DNA from: a candidate division WOR-1 bacterium RIFOXYB2_FULL_36_35
GTDB lineage: Bacteria > Margulisbacteria > WOR-1 > XYC2-FULL-46-14 > XYC2-FULL-37-10
Assembly: GCA_001771505.1 (NCBI GenBank)
Contig: MEUA01000018.1
Location: 1-53,766 of the forward strand
Length of the DNA stretch: 53,766 bases
Direction of reading: 5' to 3'
Shown: positions 10,196-18,686 of the stretch, piece by piece
Layout: each line of letters opens with the position of its first letter
How positions within the stretch are numbered: the first letter of the stretch is position 1
Position numbers and translations under genes: made by a program
The notes under the pieces: model-generated
What the model saw: only the letters and a program-made list of their open reading frames with translations
The model's database searches: none
What the model was told of the DNA's origin: nothing

Positions 10196-11994
10196 TTAAA
10201 CTATCAGATTATGTAATAAAGTTTATTGCCGATCTTAAAGTAAAGCATATTTTTATCCTCCCCGGTGGGGGGTGTATGCATCTTGTTGATTCTATTGGTA
10301 AAAATAAGAATATAGAATTTATTGGATGCTTGCATGAACAGGCGGCTGCTGTTGCCGCGGATGGATATGCTCAATATAACGGGAATATTGGTGTTGCTCT
10401 TGTAACGACAGGGCCTGGCGGTACCAATGCTATAACAGGTGTTGCCGCGTCTTGGATTGATTCTACACCTCTTTTAGTATTGTCCGGACAGACTAAGAGA
10501 TCGGATCTTCTTAAGGGGCGGGGAGTTCGCCAAATGGGAATTCAAGAGGTGGATATTGTCTCTATAGTAAAGCCTATTACAAAATATGCTGTTACTGTTT
10601 TAGATCCGGGGAAGATAAGATATTATTTGGAAAAAGCTGTCTATACGGCACAAAATGACCGTCCAGGCCCTGTTTGGCTGGATATTCCCCTTGATGTTCA
10701 AGGTGCTATGATTGATGAAAATAATATTGAAGGATTTATCCCTCCTAAGGAATCAGAAAAAAATATTTCTAGCCAATTAGTAAAACAAGTTATTACCTTT
10801 TTAAATGATTCAAAAAGACCGGTTATTCTTGCTGGACGAGGGATACGTCTCGGAAAAGCTAATGCAGAGTTTTTAAAAGTAATTGAGATGTTAAAAATAC
10901 CGGTTCTTACCACGTGGAGATTGATGGATATATTGCCCGAGGAGCATGAACTGTTTTTTGGACGTCCCGGATCTATTGCTTCAAGATATGCTAATTTTGT
11001 ACAACAAAATGCAGATTTTATATTAGTGCTTGGCGCTCGTTTGGATTTACCTCAGGTGGGACATAATTATCCTAATTTTGCTTCTCATGCTAAAAAAGTT
11101 ATGGTTGATATAGATGAAAATGAAATAAAAAAGGTTGATACAAAAATTGATATTCCTATTGTGGCTGATATTAAAGCCTTTTTGGAAAAATTTATCCAAA
11201 AATTAGATGAAGTTGAACAAATCGACAGATCGAGCTGGATTGTAAAGTGTAAGGAGTGGAAAGATAAATATCCGATTGCCTTAAAAGAATATTTTGAGTT
11301 GAAAAATTTTGTAAACACCTATGCTCTAATAGATACCCTTTCGAACTTAATGAATTCAGATGATTTGCTTGTTCCTGAAAGTTCAGGAAGCGCTGCTGAA
11401 ATAACACCTCAGGCGTTTAAAGTAAAACAAGGACAAAGGATTTTAAATTCTCCGGGACTTGGGTCTATGGGGTTTGGTATTCCTCAGAGTATTGGAGCTT
11501 GTCTTGCAAGCGGAAAGAAGAGAACTGTTTGTATAATTGGTGATGGAGGATTACAGCACAATATTCAAGAATTTGAGACATTAAAAAGATTAGAGCTTCC
11601 CATAAAAGTTTTTGTTTTAAATAATAATGGATATGCCGCTATAAGAAATACGCATAGTAAATTTTTTGAAGGGCGTTTAGTCTGTTGTGATCCCTCAAGC
11701 GGGCTTACCTTTCCTGATACTTGCAAGGTTGCTTCTGCGTATGGATTACAGACAATGAGGATTTCCAGCCAGAAGCATTTAAGAGAAGATGTCCAAAACG
11801 TGCTTAATATGGAAGGGACAGTTATTTGTGAAGTTATGGTTGATCCTGATTTGCAGATGGCTCCCAAGTTGGCATCAAAAGCAATGCCTGACGGCAGAAT
11901 GGTATCAAGACCTCTTGAAGATTTATGGCCATTTTTGGATGAAGAAGAACAAAAAAACAATATGATTGTAGAGTCTGATTTTAACAAAGAATAA
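10192..11994 (+). CDS. thiamine-diphosphate enzyme of the acetolactate-synthase-like family
   Basis: The 600-residue protein has the three-domain build of acetohydroxyacid synthase. The N-terminal PYR domain has the catalytic Glu49 in CLHEQAAA and the TTGPGGTNAITG motif. The middle domain carries PVILAGRGIR. The C-terminal PP domain has the ThDP/Mg motif GDGGLQHN...LNNNGYAA. AHAS-like enzymes in polysaccharide loci are not for valine synthesis; YerE of the yersiniose pathway adds a two-carbon unit from pyruvate to C4 of a CDP-dideoxyketosugar. With RfbF and RfbH just upstream, a YerE-like role is a reasoned guess. It overlaps the genes on both sides. Confidence 0.82.
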   Translation: MIKLSDYVIKFIADLKVKHIFILPGGGCMHLVDSIGKNKNIEFIGCLHEQAAAVAADGYAQYNGNIGVALVTTGPGGTNAITGVAASWIDSTPLLVLSGQTKRSDLLKGRGVRQMGIQEVDIVSIVKPITKYAVTVLDPGKIRYYLEKAVYTAQNDRPGPVWLDIPLDVQGAMIDENNIEGFIPPKESEKNISSQLVKQVITFLNDSKRPVILAGRGIRLGKANAEFLKVIEMLKIPVLTTWRLMDILPEEHELFFGRPGSIASRYANFVQQNADFILVLGARLDLPQVGHNYPNFASHAKKVMVDIDENEIKKVDTKIDIPIVADIKAFLEKFIQKLDEVEQIDRSSWIVKCKEWKDKYPIALKEYFELKNFVNTYALIDTLSNLMNSDDLLVPESSGSAAEITPQAFKVKQGQRILNSPGLGSMGFGIPQSIGACLASGKKRTVCIIGDGGLQHNIQEFETLKRLELPIKVFVLNNNGYAAIRNTHSKFFEGRLVCCDPSSGLTFPDTCKVASAYGLQTMRISSQKHLREDVQNVLNMEGTVICEVMVDPDLQMAPKLASKAMPDGRMVSRPLEDLWPFLDEEEQKNNMIVESDFNKE

Positions 11995-12857
11995 TGAAAA
12001 AGATATTAATAACAGGTGGATATGGGTTTATTGCGAAAAACTTACTTGAACAATTAGGAGAAGAATATAATATCTTTTCTTATAATAGACAACAGCTTGA
12101 TCTTTTAGATTCATCTAAAGTTTTGGCTGTTATAAAAAAATCAAAATTTGATGTAATAATACACACTGCTACTTATGATGCCGCACCAAAACATTCTAAA
12201 AAAGATCCCTCAAAAGTTTTGGAAAATAACTTAAGGATGTTTTTTAACATAGTAAGATGTAAAGATTATTTTGGGAAAATGATTTATTTCGGATCCGGCG
12301 CAGAATATAGCCGTGAACATTGGAAGCCTAAGATGAAAGAAGCTTATTTTGACAAACATGTGCCTTCAGATCAATATGGGTATTCAAAATATCTTATGAG
12401 TAAATATGTAGAATTGAACAACAATTTATATAATTTAAGGCTTTTTGCTGTTTTTGGCAAGTATGAAGATTGGCGTGTACGTGTTATTTCCAGCATTTGC
12501 AGGGATGCAGTTTTAGATTTACCTATTATCATAAACCAGAACAAATATTATGATTTTATGTATATTGATGATCTTATTAAAATTATTAAATGGTTCATTG
12601 AAAATAAACCTCTTCACAAGATACACAATATTTGTTCGGGAAATGTCATAGATTTTAAAACAATAGCTCAAAAAGTTTGCAAAATATCAGGCAAAAAGCT
12701 AAAGATAGTGATTAAAGAGCGAAAACTTGGAAAAGAGTATAGTGGAGATAATTTATTGTTGTTATCTGAAATTAAAAGATCTGATTTTACTTTGATGGAT
12801 AAAGCTCTTGAAAAATTATATCGTTTTTATGATACAAATAGGAGTCTTTTAGAATGA
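11994..12857 (+). CDS. SDR-type NAD(P)-dependent sugar epimerase/reductase
   Basis: A short-chain dehydrogenase of the extended type, 287 residues. It has a glycine-rich GGYGFIAKN at 7-15 and an active-site pair in DQYGYSKYLMSK; its SGAEYS strand stands where others have SSxxVYG. It most resembles sugar-nucleotide 4-ketoreductases. In a yersiniose-like pathway a reductase must act on the new side chain, and this protein or the next one could do so, by inference. The ATG shares a base with the preceding stop and its own end overlaps the next gene by 4 bases. Confidence 0.72.
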   Translation: MKKILITGGYGFIAKNLLEQLGEEYNIFSYNRQQLDLLDSSKVLAVIKKSKFDVIIHTATYDAAPKHSKKDPSKVLENNLRMFFNIVRCKDYFGKMIYFGSGAEYSREHWKPKMKEAYFDKHVPSDQYGYSKYLMSKYVELNNNLYNLRLFAVFGKYEDWRVRVISSICRDAVLDLPIIINQNKYYDFMYIDDLIKIIKWFIENKPLHKIHNICSGNVIDFKTIAQKVCKISGKKLKIVIKERKLGKEYSGDNLLLLSEIKRSDFTLMDKALEKLYRFYDTNRSLLE

Positions 12858-13912
12858 CAAATTTCATGAACAAGATTATTGCAAAAGATTTGGATTTTAT
12901 TGTAAACAGTAATATTATCGATTGGAAAAAGTTTAGAGACAAAACTTTTTTAATAACCGGCGCTTACGGAATGCTTTTATCATATATGGCATATGTTTTA
13001 TTATGGTTAAATAAAAAAGATCCTTCTTTTAACATAAAAGTTATTGCTTTAGTGCGTAATAAAGAAAAGGCGAAACAAAGATTTAAAGATTTTATAAACA
13101 GCAAAGATTTAAAGATTTTTGAACATGATCTATCTTCTTCGATTGATATTTCAGACGACATAGATTTTATTGTTCATGGTGCAAGTTATGCGAGTCCGCA
13201 TTATTTTAAAACAAAGCCTGTTGATGTCCTTTTGCCGAATGTTATAGGAACGTATAATTTGCTTGAGCTTGCAAAAGCCAAGAAGGTTGAAGGTTTTCTG
13301 TTTTTTAGCAGCGGAGCTGTTTATGGGAAGAATGCAACTGAAGTTGTGACAGAGAATGATTATGGTTTTTTAAATCCTCTTGATATGGTAAGTTGTTATA
13401 GTGAGAGTAAAAGAATGGCTGAAAATATGTGCAAATGTTGGCATGACCAGTTTGGTCTTCCTGTTAAAATCGTAAGACCGGCTCATATATACGGACCTAC
13501 CATGGATATAGATAATGACAGCAGAGTCTTTGCTAGTTTTGTAAGGAACATTGTCAAAAAGGAAAACATTGTAATGAAAAGCAATGGTTCTGCTTGGAGA
13601 TCCTTTTGTTACATCGCTGATGCTACTGTGGCTTTTTTCAAGGTTCTATTTGATGGCGCAGGAGGGGAAGCATACAATATAGGCAATGACAATGCTTATA
13701 TGTCTGTGAAAAAACTTGCGGAAATATTTATTTCAACTTTTAAAGACAATAAGTTAAGCCTTATCATGCAGAATGATAATACTGTTATTGATAAGCGGGA
13801 AAATAAAATGTTAATGTCCTCAAAAAAAATTGAGCGACTTGGATGGCAATGTTTTTTTCCCATCCCTGAGGGGCTTAAGCGTACAGTAGAAAGTTTTTTG
13901 TCTGATTGTTAG
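12854..13912 (+). CDS. SDR-type nucleotide-sugar epimerase/dehydratase
   Basis: The 352-residue protein has an N-terminal extension of about 30 residues before its Rossmann motif (FLITGAYGMLLSYM). FFSSGAVYG and SCYSESKRMAE provide the Ser and Tyr-xxx-Lys of the active site. This style, with a Cys before the catalytic Tyr, recalls UDP-glucuronate decarboxylase relatives. The Asp-Glu pair that marks 4,6-dehydratases after the Ser is absent, so it is a poor candidate for the missing CDP-glucose dehydratase. It is coupled to the previous gene by ATGA. Confidence 0.72.
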   Translation: MTNFMNKIIAKDLDFIVNSNIIDWKKFRDKTFLITGAYGMLLSYMAYVLLWLNKKDPSFNIKVIALVRNKEKAKQRFKDFINSKDLKIFEHDLSSSIDISDDIDFIVHGASYASPHYFKTKPVDVLLPNVIGTYNLLELAKAKKVEGFLFFSSGAVYGKNATEVVTENDYGFLNPLDMVSCYSESKRMAENMCKCWHDQFGLPVKIVRPAHIYGPTMDIDNDSRVFASFVRNIVKKENIVMKSNGSAWRSFCYIADATVAFFKVLFDGAGGEAYNIGNDNAYMSVKKLAEIFISTFKDNKLSLIMQNDNTVIDKRENKMLMSSKKIERLGWQCFFPIPEGLKRTVESFLSDC

Positions 13913-13926
13913 GAGGAAATTACACT

Positions 13927-14865
13927 TTGTTCTTAGAAAAAAAAGAAGAATATATTAAAGGAAAAATCGATAAAAATAAATATATGGAAGAGATGTTTAA
14001 ATCTCATAGACATCTTTTTGAATATCCTCTTTTAATAAAAGATTCTCCTATAGAAAAAATAGAAATAACACAAGATCAGGTAGTATTTATGATTCAGGGA
14101 GCAAACAAAGATATAAAAATTTGCTGTGATAAAAACGATTCACATTCTCTTCCGATGTCATATCTTAATTTTTCAGCATATGAAACAGTTGAAACTAACA
14201 TGATACTTAGACTTGTTAAAGAAGGGGATGTTGTTTTCGATATCGGCGCCAATATAGGCTGGTACACACTCAATATCCTTTTTTCTCATAATGATATAGT
14301 TGTATATTCTTTTGAGCCTATAAAATCATCATATCAGCTTTTAAAAAAGAATCTTGAGCTTAATAATCAGAGGGCGGATCGGACATACAACTTTGGGTTG
14401 TCAGATGAAAACAAAAAAGTTAAATTTTACTTTGATATGGAATGTACGGCTGCTTCATCTATGGCAGATCTCAGGGAGAGAGGGTCGACAATTATGGAAG
14501 AATGCGAAGTTAAAAAAATGGATGATTTTATATTGTCGATATCAGGTTTCAATAAACTCGATTTTATTAAATGTGATGTGGAAGGTTCGGAGCTTTTTGT
14601 TTTTAAAGGGGCGATTGAGACTATAAAGAGATATAAACCTATTGTATTTTCTGAAATATTAAGGAAATGGTCCAAGAAATTTAGTTATCATCCTAATGAT
14701 ATTATTAATTTATTTTTAGACCTTGATTATGACTGTTATGTTATTAATAATGATAAGCTTGAAAAGTTTGGATATGTTGACGAAGCAACAATCCAGACAA
14801 ATTATCTTTTTTTTCATAAAGATAAACATGCAGAGGTTGTTAGGAAGTTACTTTTGTTGTCTTGA
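13927..14865 (+). CDS. FkbM-family methyltransferase
   Basis: This SAM-dependent methyltransferase probably O-methylates a sugar of the glycan. The SAM-binding motif I is VVFDIGANIGWYTLNIL, followed by the acidic FEP strand and later FIKCDVEGSE, which are typical FkbM signatures. I place the start at TTG 13927, with AGGAGG at 13911-13916 ending 10 bases upstream; an earlier TTG at 13906 would leave no binding site. The protein then has 312 residues. The first 70 residues form a separate lead-in region of unknown role. Confidence 0.82.
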   Translation: MFLEKKEEYIKGKIDKNKYMEEMFKSHRHLFEYPLLIKDSPIEKIEITQDQVVFMIQGANKDIKICCDKNDSHSLPMSYLNFSAYETVETNMILRLVKEGDVVFDIGANIGWYTLNILFSHNDIVVYSFEPIKSSYQLLKKNLELNNQRADRTYNFGLSDENKKVKFYFDMECTAASSMADLRERGSTIMEECEVKKMDDFILSISGFNKLDFIKCDVEGSELFVFKGAIETIKRYKPIVFSEILRKWSKKFSYHPNDIINLFLDLDYDCYVINNDKLEKFGYVDEATIQTNYLFFHKDKHAEVVRKLLLLS

Positions 14866-14881
14866 TGGTTTGACGAGCTTG

Positions 14882-14936
14882 GCTTCGACAGGCTCAGCCT
14901 GACACCCTTGTCATCCTGAGCTAGTCGAAGGGTGAC
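14882..14936. repeat. palindromic intergenic repeat of the CTTCGACaGGCTCAG type
   Basis: Two imperfect inverted halves lie between the FkbM and Nudix genes. The left half reads CTTCGACAGGCTCAGCCTGAC, and the complement of the right half reads CTTCGACTAGCTCAGGATGAC. Similar REP-like sequences are widespread in bacterial genomes. It is unrelated to the CCCCGATTAT family, and I see one copy in this window. Confidence 0.7.
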
Positions 14937-14951
14937 TTAATATTAAATTAT

Positions 14952-15446
14952 ATGAATATACACGAAGCAATTAAATATTTAGAAAAAGAGATACCTGATC
15001 CTTCAAAGGGGTTGGCTGAGGAGCTCTTTTCCTTCTTCTCCAAAATAGTTCCGATGGTAAATGTTGACCTTCTTATAAAAGATGAAAAGGGGAGAACCCT
15101 TTTATCGTGGAGGGATGATCCTATTCATGGAAAAGGTTGGCATATACCCGGTGGAATTATAAGATTCAAAGAGACCCTTGAAAACAGAATCCTAAAAGTT
15201 GCAGAGACAGAAATTGGAGCTAAGATTGAATTTGATCCTGTTCCTATTACAATTAAGCAGATTATAAGTGAAAAGAGGACATTACGGGGGCATTTTATCT
15301 CTATATTGTATAAGTGTTTTCTTTCAGGCGAATATCTCCTTGAAAATAAAGGGTTATCGATAAATGACGCGGGGTATCTTTTGTGGCACGATGTTTGTCC
15401 CAAAAATCTGATAAAAGTACATGAGACATATAGGGAGTACATATAG
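14952..15446 (+). CDS. Nudix hydrolase, GDP-mannose mannosyl hydrolase-like
   Basis: The 164-residue protein has the Nudix region HIPGGIIRFKETLENRIL followed by KVAETEIGA. The box departs from GX5EX7REUXEEXGU in the REUXEE part, keeping only some acidic residues. The same kind of departure marks GDP-mannose mannosyl hydrolases (NudD/Gmm), which cleave GDP-sugars to the free sugar and GDP. That substrate suits a locus with GDP-mannose and GDP-fucose genes. No clear Shine-Dalgarno precedes the ATG, and a REP-like repeat occupies the gap upstream. Confidence 0.78.
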   Translation: MNIHEAIKYLEKEIPDPSKGLAEELFSFFSKIVPMVNVDLLIKDEKGRTLLSWRDDPIHGKGWHIPGGIIRFKETLENRILKVAETEIGAKIEFDPVPITIKQIISEKRTLRGHFISILYKCFLSGEYLLENKGLSINDAGYLLWHDVCPKNLIKVHETYREYI

Positions 15447-15451
15447 ATATT

Positions 15452-16591
15452 ATGACAAAGAGAAATAACTGCAGAGTATGTGGTAATAAATTTTTTAAAG
15501 AGCCACTCCTTCAATATAAGAACATGCCAAAGGGGGCTCAATTTTTGCCTGGGACAAACGATCTCAAAGATGAGTTCGGGGTAAATCTTGATATTTATCA
15601 ATGCTCAGGTTGTGGTTTGGTCCAATTAGATTGTGAGCCTGTCTTTTATTATAAAGATGTTATCCGCGCTGCCGCCTTTTCGGATGAAATGAAAACCTTT
15701 AGACTTCAGCAGTTTGATTCTTTTGTAAAAAAGTATTCTTTGCGAGGGAAAAAGGTTGTTGAAATTGGTTGTGGCGCTGGAGAGTATCTTTCTCTTATGA
15801 AAGAGTGTAATGTTACAGCTTATGGGTTAGAGCATTTAAGTGAATCTGTTACAAAATGTATAAAAAAAGGGCTAACTGTTTCTGAGGGATTTATTGATAA
15901 TGAAGTATATTTCATAAAAAATACCCCATTTGCTGCTTTTTATATACTTAATTTTTTTGAACATCTTCCTGATCCAAATTCAATACTTAAAGGGATCTAT
16001 AATAACTTGGAACAAGGTGGTGTAGGTCTTGTTGAGGTTCCAAACTTTGACATGATCTTAAGGAAAAAACTTTTTTCCGAGTTTATACCAGACCACCTTT
16101 TTTATTTTACCAAAGAGACTTTGAGTCTTGCATTAAATCTTAATGGTTTTGATATTCTTGAGTGTAATGAGATTTGGTACGATTACATAATTTCTGCAGT
16201 TGTAAAAAAACGTGGCAAAATAAATATATCTCCGTTCTATAAATATCAGGAAAGCTTGAAAGCTGAAATAGAAAAATATATTGATCAGTTTGGGCATAAA
16301 AATGTAGCTATTTGGGGGGCAGGACATCAGGCCCTTGCAATTATTTCTATGACTAATATTTCTGATAAAATTAGATATGTTGTTGATTCTGCTACATTTA
16401 AACAGGGTAAATATACCCCGGCGACACATCTTCCTATTGTTTCTCCTGATGTGCTTCAAGCTGATCCTGTAAAAGCAATAATAGTTATGGCCGCAAGTTA
16501 TTCTGATGAGGTTGCAAAGCTTATAAAAAATAAGTTTGGCATAAATATTAATATTGCGATATTAAGAGATTTTGGATTGGAGGTTTTTTAA
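15452..16591 (+). CDS. three-domain sugar C-methyltransferase-like protein
   Basis: The 379-residue protein has an N-terminal zinc-binding domain with two Cys-x-x-Cys pairs (CRVCG and CSGCG). A central SAM-binding domain (VVEIGCGAGEYLSLM) follows, then a C-terminal domain that starts with a nucleotide-binding-like VAIWGAGHQALAI. This arrangement is that of TylC3/NovU-type methyltransferases, which add a methyl group to a sugar carbon. It would produce a branched deoxysugar, consistent with the CDP-deoxysugar genes upstream. It starts 5 bases after the Nudix stop. Confidence 0.82.
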   Translation: MTKRNNCRVCGNKFFKEPLLQYKNMPKGAQFLPGTNDLKDEFGVNLDIYQCSGCGLVQLDCEPVFYYKDVIRAAAFSDEMKTFRLQQFDSFVKKYSLRGKKVVEIGCGAGEYLSLMKECNVTAYGLEHLSESVTKCIKKGLTVSEGFIDNEVYFIKNTPFAAFYILNFFEHLPDPNSILKGIYNNLEQGGVGLVEVPNFDMILRKKLFSEFIPDHLFYFTKETLSLALNLNGFDILECNEIWYDYIISAVVKKRGKINISPFYKYQESLKAEIEKYIDQFGHKNVAIWGAGHQALAIISMTNISDKIRYVVDSATFKQGKYTPATHLPIVSPDVLQADPVKAIIVMAASYSDEVAKLIKNKFGININIAILRDFGLEVF

Positions 16592-16606
16592 CGTTATTAA
16601 ATGGGT

Positions 16607-16612
16607 TATAAT
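16607..16612 (+). promoter_or_regulatory. -10 element before the radical SAM gene
   Basis: TATAAT at 16607-16612 lies 8 bases before ATG 16621. Transcription from it would begin almost at that start codon, giving a leaderless message. No convincing -35 is visible. Confidence 0.4.
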
Positions 16613-16620
16613 TAAATAAA

Positions 16621-17733
16621 ATGGGGGTACTTATTATGTCAAATCAACCAGAACAATTAAAACCTACTGAAACAGATAAAAGAAATCAGCTTAAAAAGGA
16701 GAAACCTTATGTTTATGAAAAAATAATGAAGTATGATGATAAGCTTAAGAATGGAGAAAGCATTGCCATATTGCAATTTCAATATGATTATACATGTAAC
16801 TTTGCTTGTCAGCACTGTGATATAACACGATTGCGAGGGAAAAATCCGAACAGATATTTTACAATTAATGATGTTAAAGAGCTTTCAAGACAGGCAGATG
16901 AAATGGGACTAGCTCATATAGTAATTACAGGAGGCGAGCCGCTCATTTTCCCTGATTTTGATGATATTGTTAAAGCTATTGATCCTCAGAAATTTTATAT
17001 ATCCTCAGATACTAACGGTTGGAATTTGGATTATGAAAGAGCAAAACATATTAAAAGTATAGGTGTCGATAAAATTCAACTGAGCCTTGATAGCCTTTCA
17101 GTAACAGAACATGATGAATTTAGACGCAAACCTGGATCGCATGAAAAGTGTTTAATAGCAATTGATGCGGCGCTTGATGCAGGACTAAACATTATAGTCC
17201 AGACTGTAGTTACAAAACAGCGAATCAGGTCTGAAGAATTTATTAATTTTCTGGAGTTTTTAAACGGGAAAGGGGTTGGGGTGTTTGTAACTTATGCTAA
17301 GCCTGTCGGGGAATGGGAAGGCAAATATGACATTCTGATAAATAAGGATGATATGGACTACATGCGGGGACTTGAAAAGAAATATAATGTTTTTACTCAC
17401 TTAACACCTTCTTATGGACTTGATATAGGTTGTATTGCTGTTAAAAGAATGGTTTCAATCACAAAATATGGAGATGTAATGCCATGCCCTTATATACATG
17501 TTTCACTTGGAAACTTTTTTGAAGAGCCGTTGAAAGATATTATTGAAAGAGGTTTAGATATTAAGTTTTTCGGTAAATATTGTGATACGTGTTTTATAGC
17601 TGAAGATAGAGATTTTATTGAAAACTATGAGGCCAAGAAGGTATATGGGAAACCTCTTCCTGTACCTTATAATAAAGTTTTTACTAAAGAAGATTTTATT
17701 AGCAAAAAAGATCGACAATTACATCGGGGATAA
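16621..17733 (+). CDS. radical SAM enzyme with SPASM/twitch-like C-terminus
   Basis: The 370-residue protein binds a [4Fe-4S] cluster through Cys59-X3-Cys63-X2-Cys66 (YTCNFACQHCD). The ITGGEP motif for SAM follows. Further Cys residues near the C-terminus (IGCIAVK, MPCPYIHVSLGN, YCDTC) form a SPASM- or twitch-type auxiliary-cluster site. Its neighbours suggest modification of a sugar or glycan, but peptide modification cannot be excluded. A second possible start lies at ATG 16636, with GGGG upstream. Confidence 0.8.
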   Translation: MGVLIMSNQPEQLKPTETDKRNQLKKEKPYVYEKIMKYDDKLKNGESIAILQFQYDYTCNFACQHCDITRLRGKNPNRYFTINDVKELSRQADEMGLAHIVITGGEPLIFPDFDDIVKAIDPQKFYISSDTNGWNLDYERAKHIKSIGVDKIQLSLDSLSVTEHDEFRRKPGSHEKCLIAIDAALDAGLNIIVQTVVTKQRIRSEEFINFLEFLNGKGVGVFVTYAKPVGEWEGKYDILINKDDMDYMRGLEKKYNVFTHLTPSYGLDIGCIAVKRMVSITKYGDVMPCPYIHVSLGNFFEEPLKDIIERGLDIKFFGKYCDTCFIAEDRDFIENYEAKKVYGKPLPVPYNKVFTKEDFISKKDRQLHRG

Positions 17734-17794
17734 AATTCAACTTTTGACTACTTTTAAAAAAAACAACTGTTTTTAATGGTTTTTACTTATAGCT

Positions 17795-17800
17795 TATAAT
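17795..17800 (+). promoter_or_regulatory. -10 element before the ABC exporter genes
   Basis: TATAAT at 17795-17800 lies in the 106-base gap after the radical SAM gene. The -35 is weak at the right spacing (TTTAAT, 17772-17777). The gap suggests that the ABC exporter and the glycosyltransferases behind it form a separate transcription unit. Confidence 0.4.
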
Positions 17801-17839
17801 ATAAGGGTGTTATGCAAATAGACATGGGAGAGATATTAA

Positions 17840-18670
17840 TTGAACAGTAAAGATTTTGAGCTGATAATAGAACCGGGTAGGGGTTTTAAAAATTATTGGA
17901 GTGATCTTTGGCTTTATAGAGAATTGTTTTATTTTCTTGCCTGGCGTGATATTTTAGTTCGTTATAAACAGACAATTATCGGTGTTGCATGGAGTGTTAT
18001 TCGTCCTCTTTTGACAATGGTTGTTTTTACAATTATTTTTGGCGGATTGGCAAAACTTCCTTCAAATGGCGTTCCTTATCCGATTTTAGTTTATTCCGCA
18101 ATGCTGCCATGGCAGCTTTTTGCCAATTCATTGACAGAGAGCAGCAATTCGTTGATTGCTAATGCAAATATGTTGACCAAAGTCTATTTCCCAAGATTAA
18201 TTATGCCAACAAGCTCAATTATTGTAAGTTTAGTAGATTTTTTGATTTCATTTGTTATGTTGGCTTTTCTTATGATCTGGTTCCATTTTATCCCAAGCTG
18301 GAGAATAATAATGTTACCACTCTTTTTAATTCTTGCATTAATTACCTCACTTGGGGTTGGCCTATGGATTGCTGCCCTTAATGTAAAATATCGTGATTTT
18401 CGTTATATCATCCCTTTTATTGTTCAGTTTGGATTATATATTTCACCGGTCGGTTTTAGCAGTAGTGTTGTTCCTGCAAACTGGCGTTTGATTTATTCTT
18501 TAAATCCTATGGTGGGAGTAATTGATGGTTTTCGCTGGGCGATTTTAGGAGGTAATTCCTTTATTTATTTGCCAGGGTTTTTGCTGTCAATGCTTATCGC
18601 TTTTTTATTTTTAGTGTTTGGTGTTTGGTATTTTAGAAAAATGGAACAGACATTTGCGGATGTGATTTAA
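17840..18670 (+). CDS. wzm: O-antigen/teichoic-acid ABC exporter permease (Wzm type)
   Basis: This inner-membrane permease half would flip a complete lipid-linked polysaccharide to the periplasm. The 276 residues show the ABC-2 pattern: a cytoplasmic lead-in with YRELFYFLAWRDILVRYKQT, then about six membrane helices, with a characteristic LPSNGVPYPILVYSAMLPWQLF loop. The start is TTG 17840, preceded by GGGAGAGA at 17826-17833. Its ATPase partner follows 16 bases later. Its presence argues for ABC-dependent export, not the Wzx/Wzy route. Confidence 0.93.
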   Translation: MNSKDFELIIEPGRGFKNYWSDLWLYRELFYFLAWRDILVRYKQTIIGVAWSVIRPLLTMVVFTIIFGGLAKLPSNGVPYPILVYSAMLPWQLFANSLTESSNSLIANANMLTKVYFPRLIMPTSSIIVSLVDFLISFVMLAFLMIWFHFIPSWRIIMLPLFLILALITSLGVGLWIAALNVKYRDFRYIIPFIVQFGLYISPVGFSSSVVPANWRLIYSLNPMVGVIDGFRWAILGGNSFIYLPGFLLSMLIAFLFLVFGVWYFRKMEQTFADVI

Positions 18671-18686
18671 TTTTAACAGGAGAGAT

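Noticed and set aside
12854-13912. This SDR as the missing CDP-glucose 4,6-dehydratase
   Set aside because: It lacks the Asp-Glu pair next to the active-site Ser that dehydratases use, and its CYSESK motif is closer to UDP-glucuronate decarboxylase relatives.
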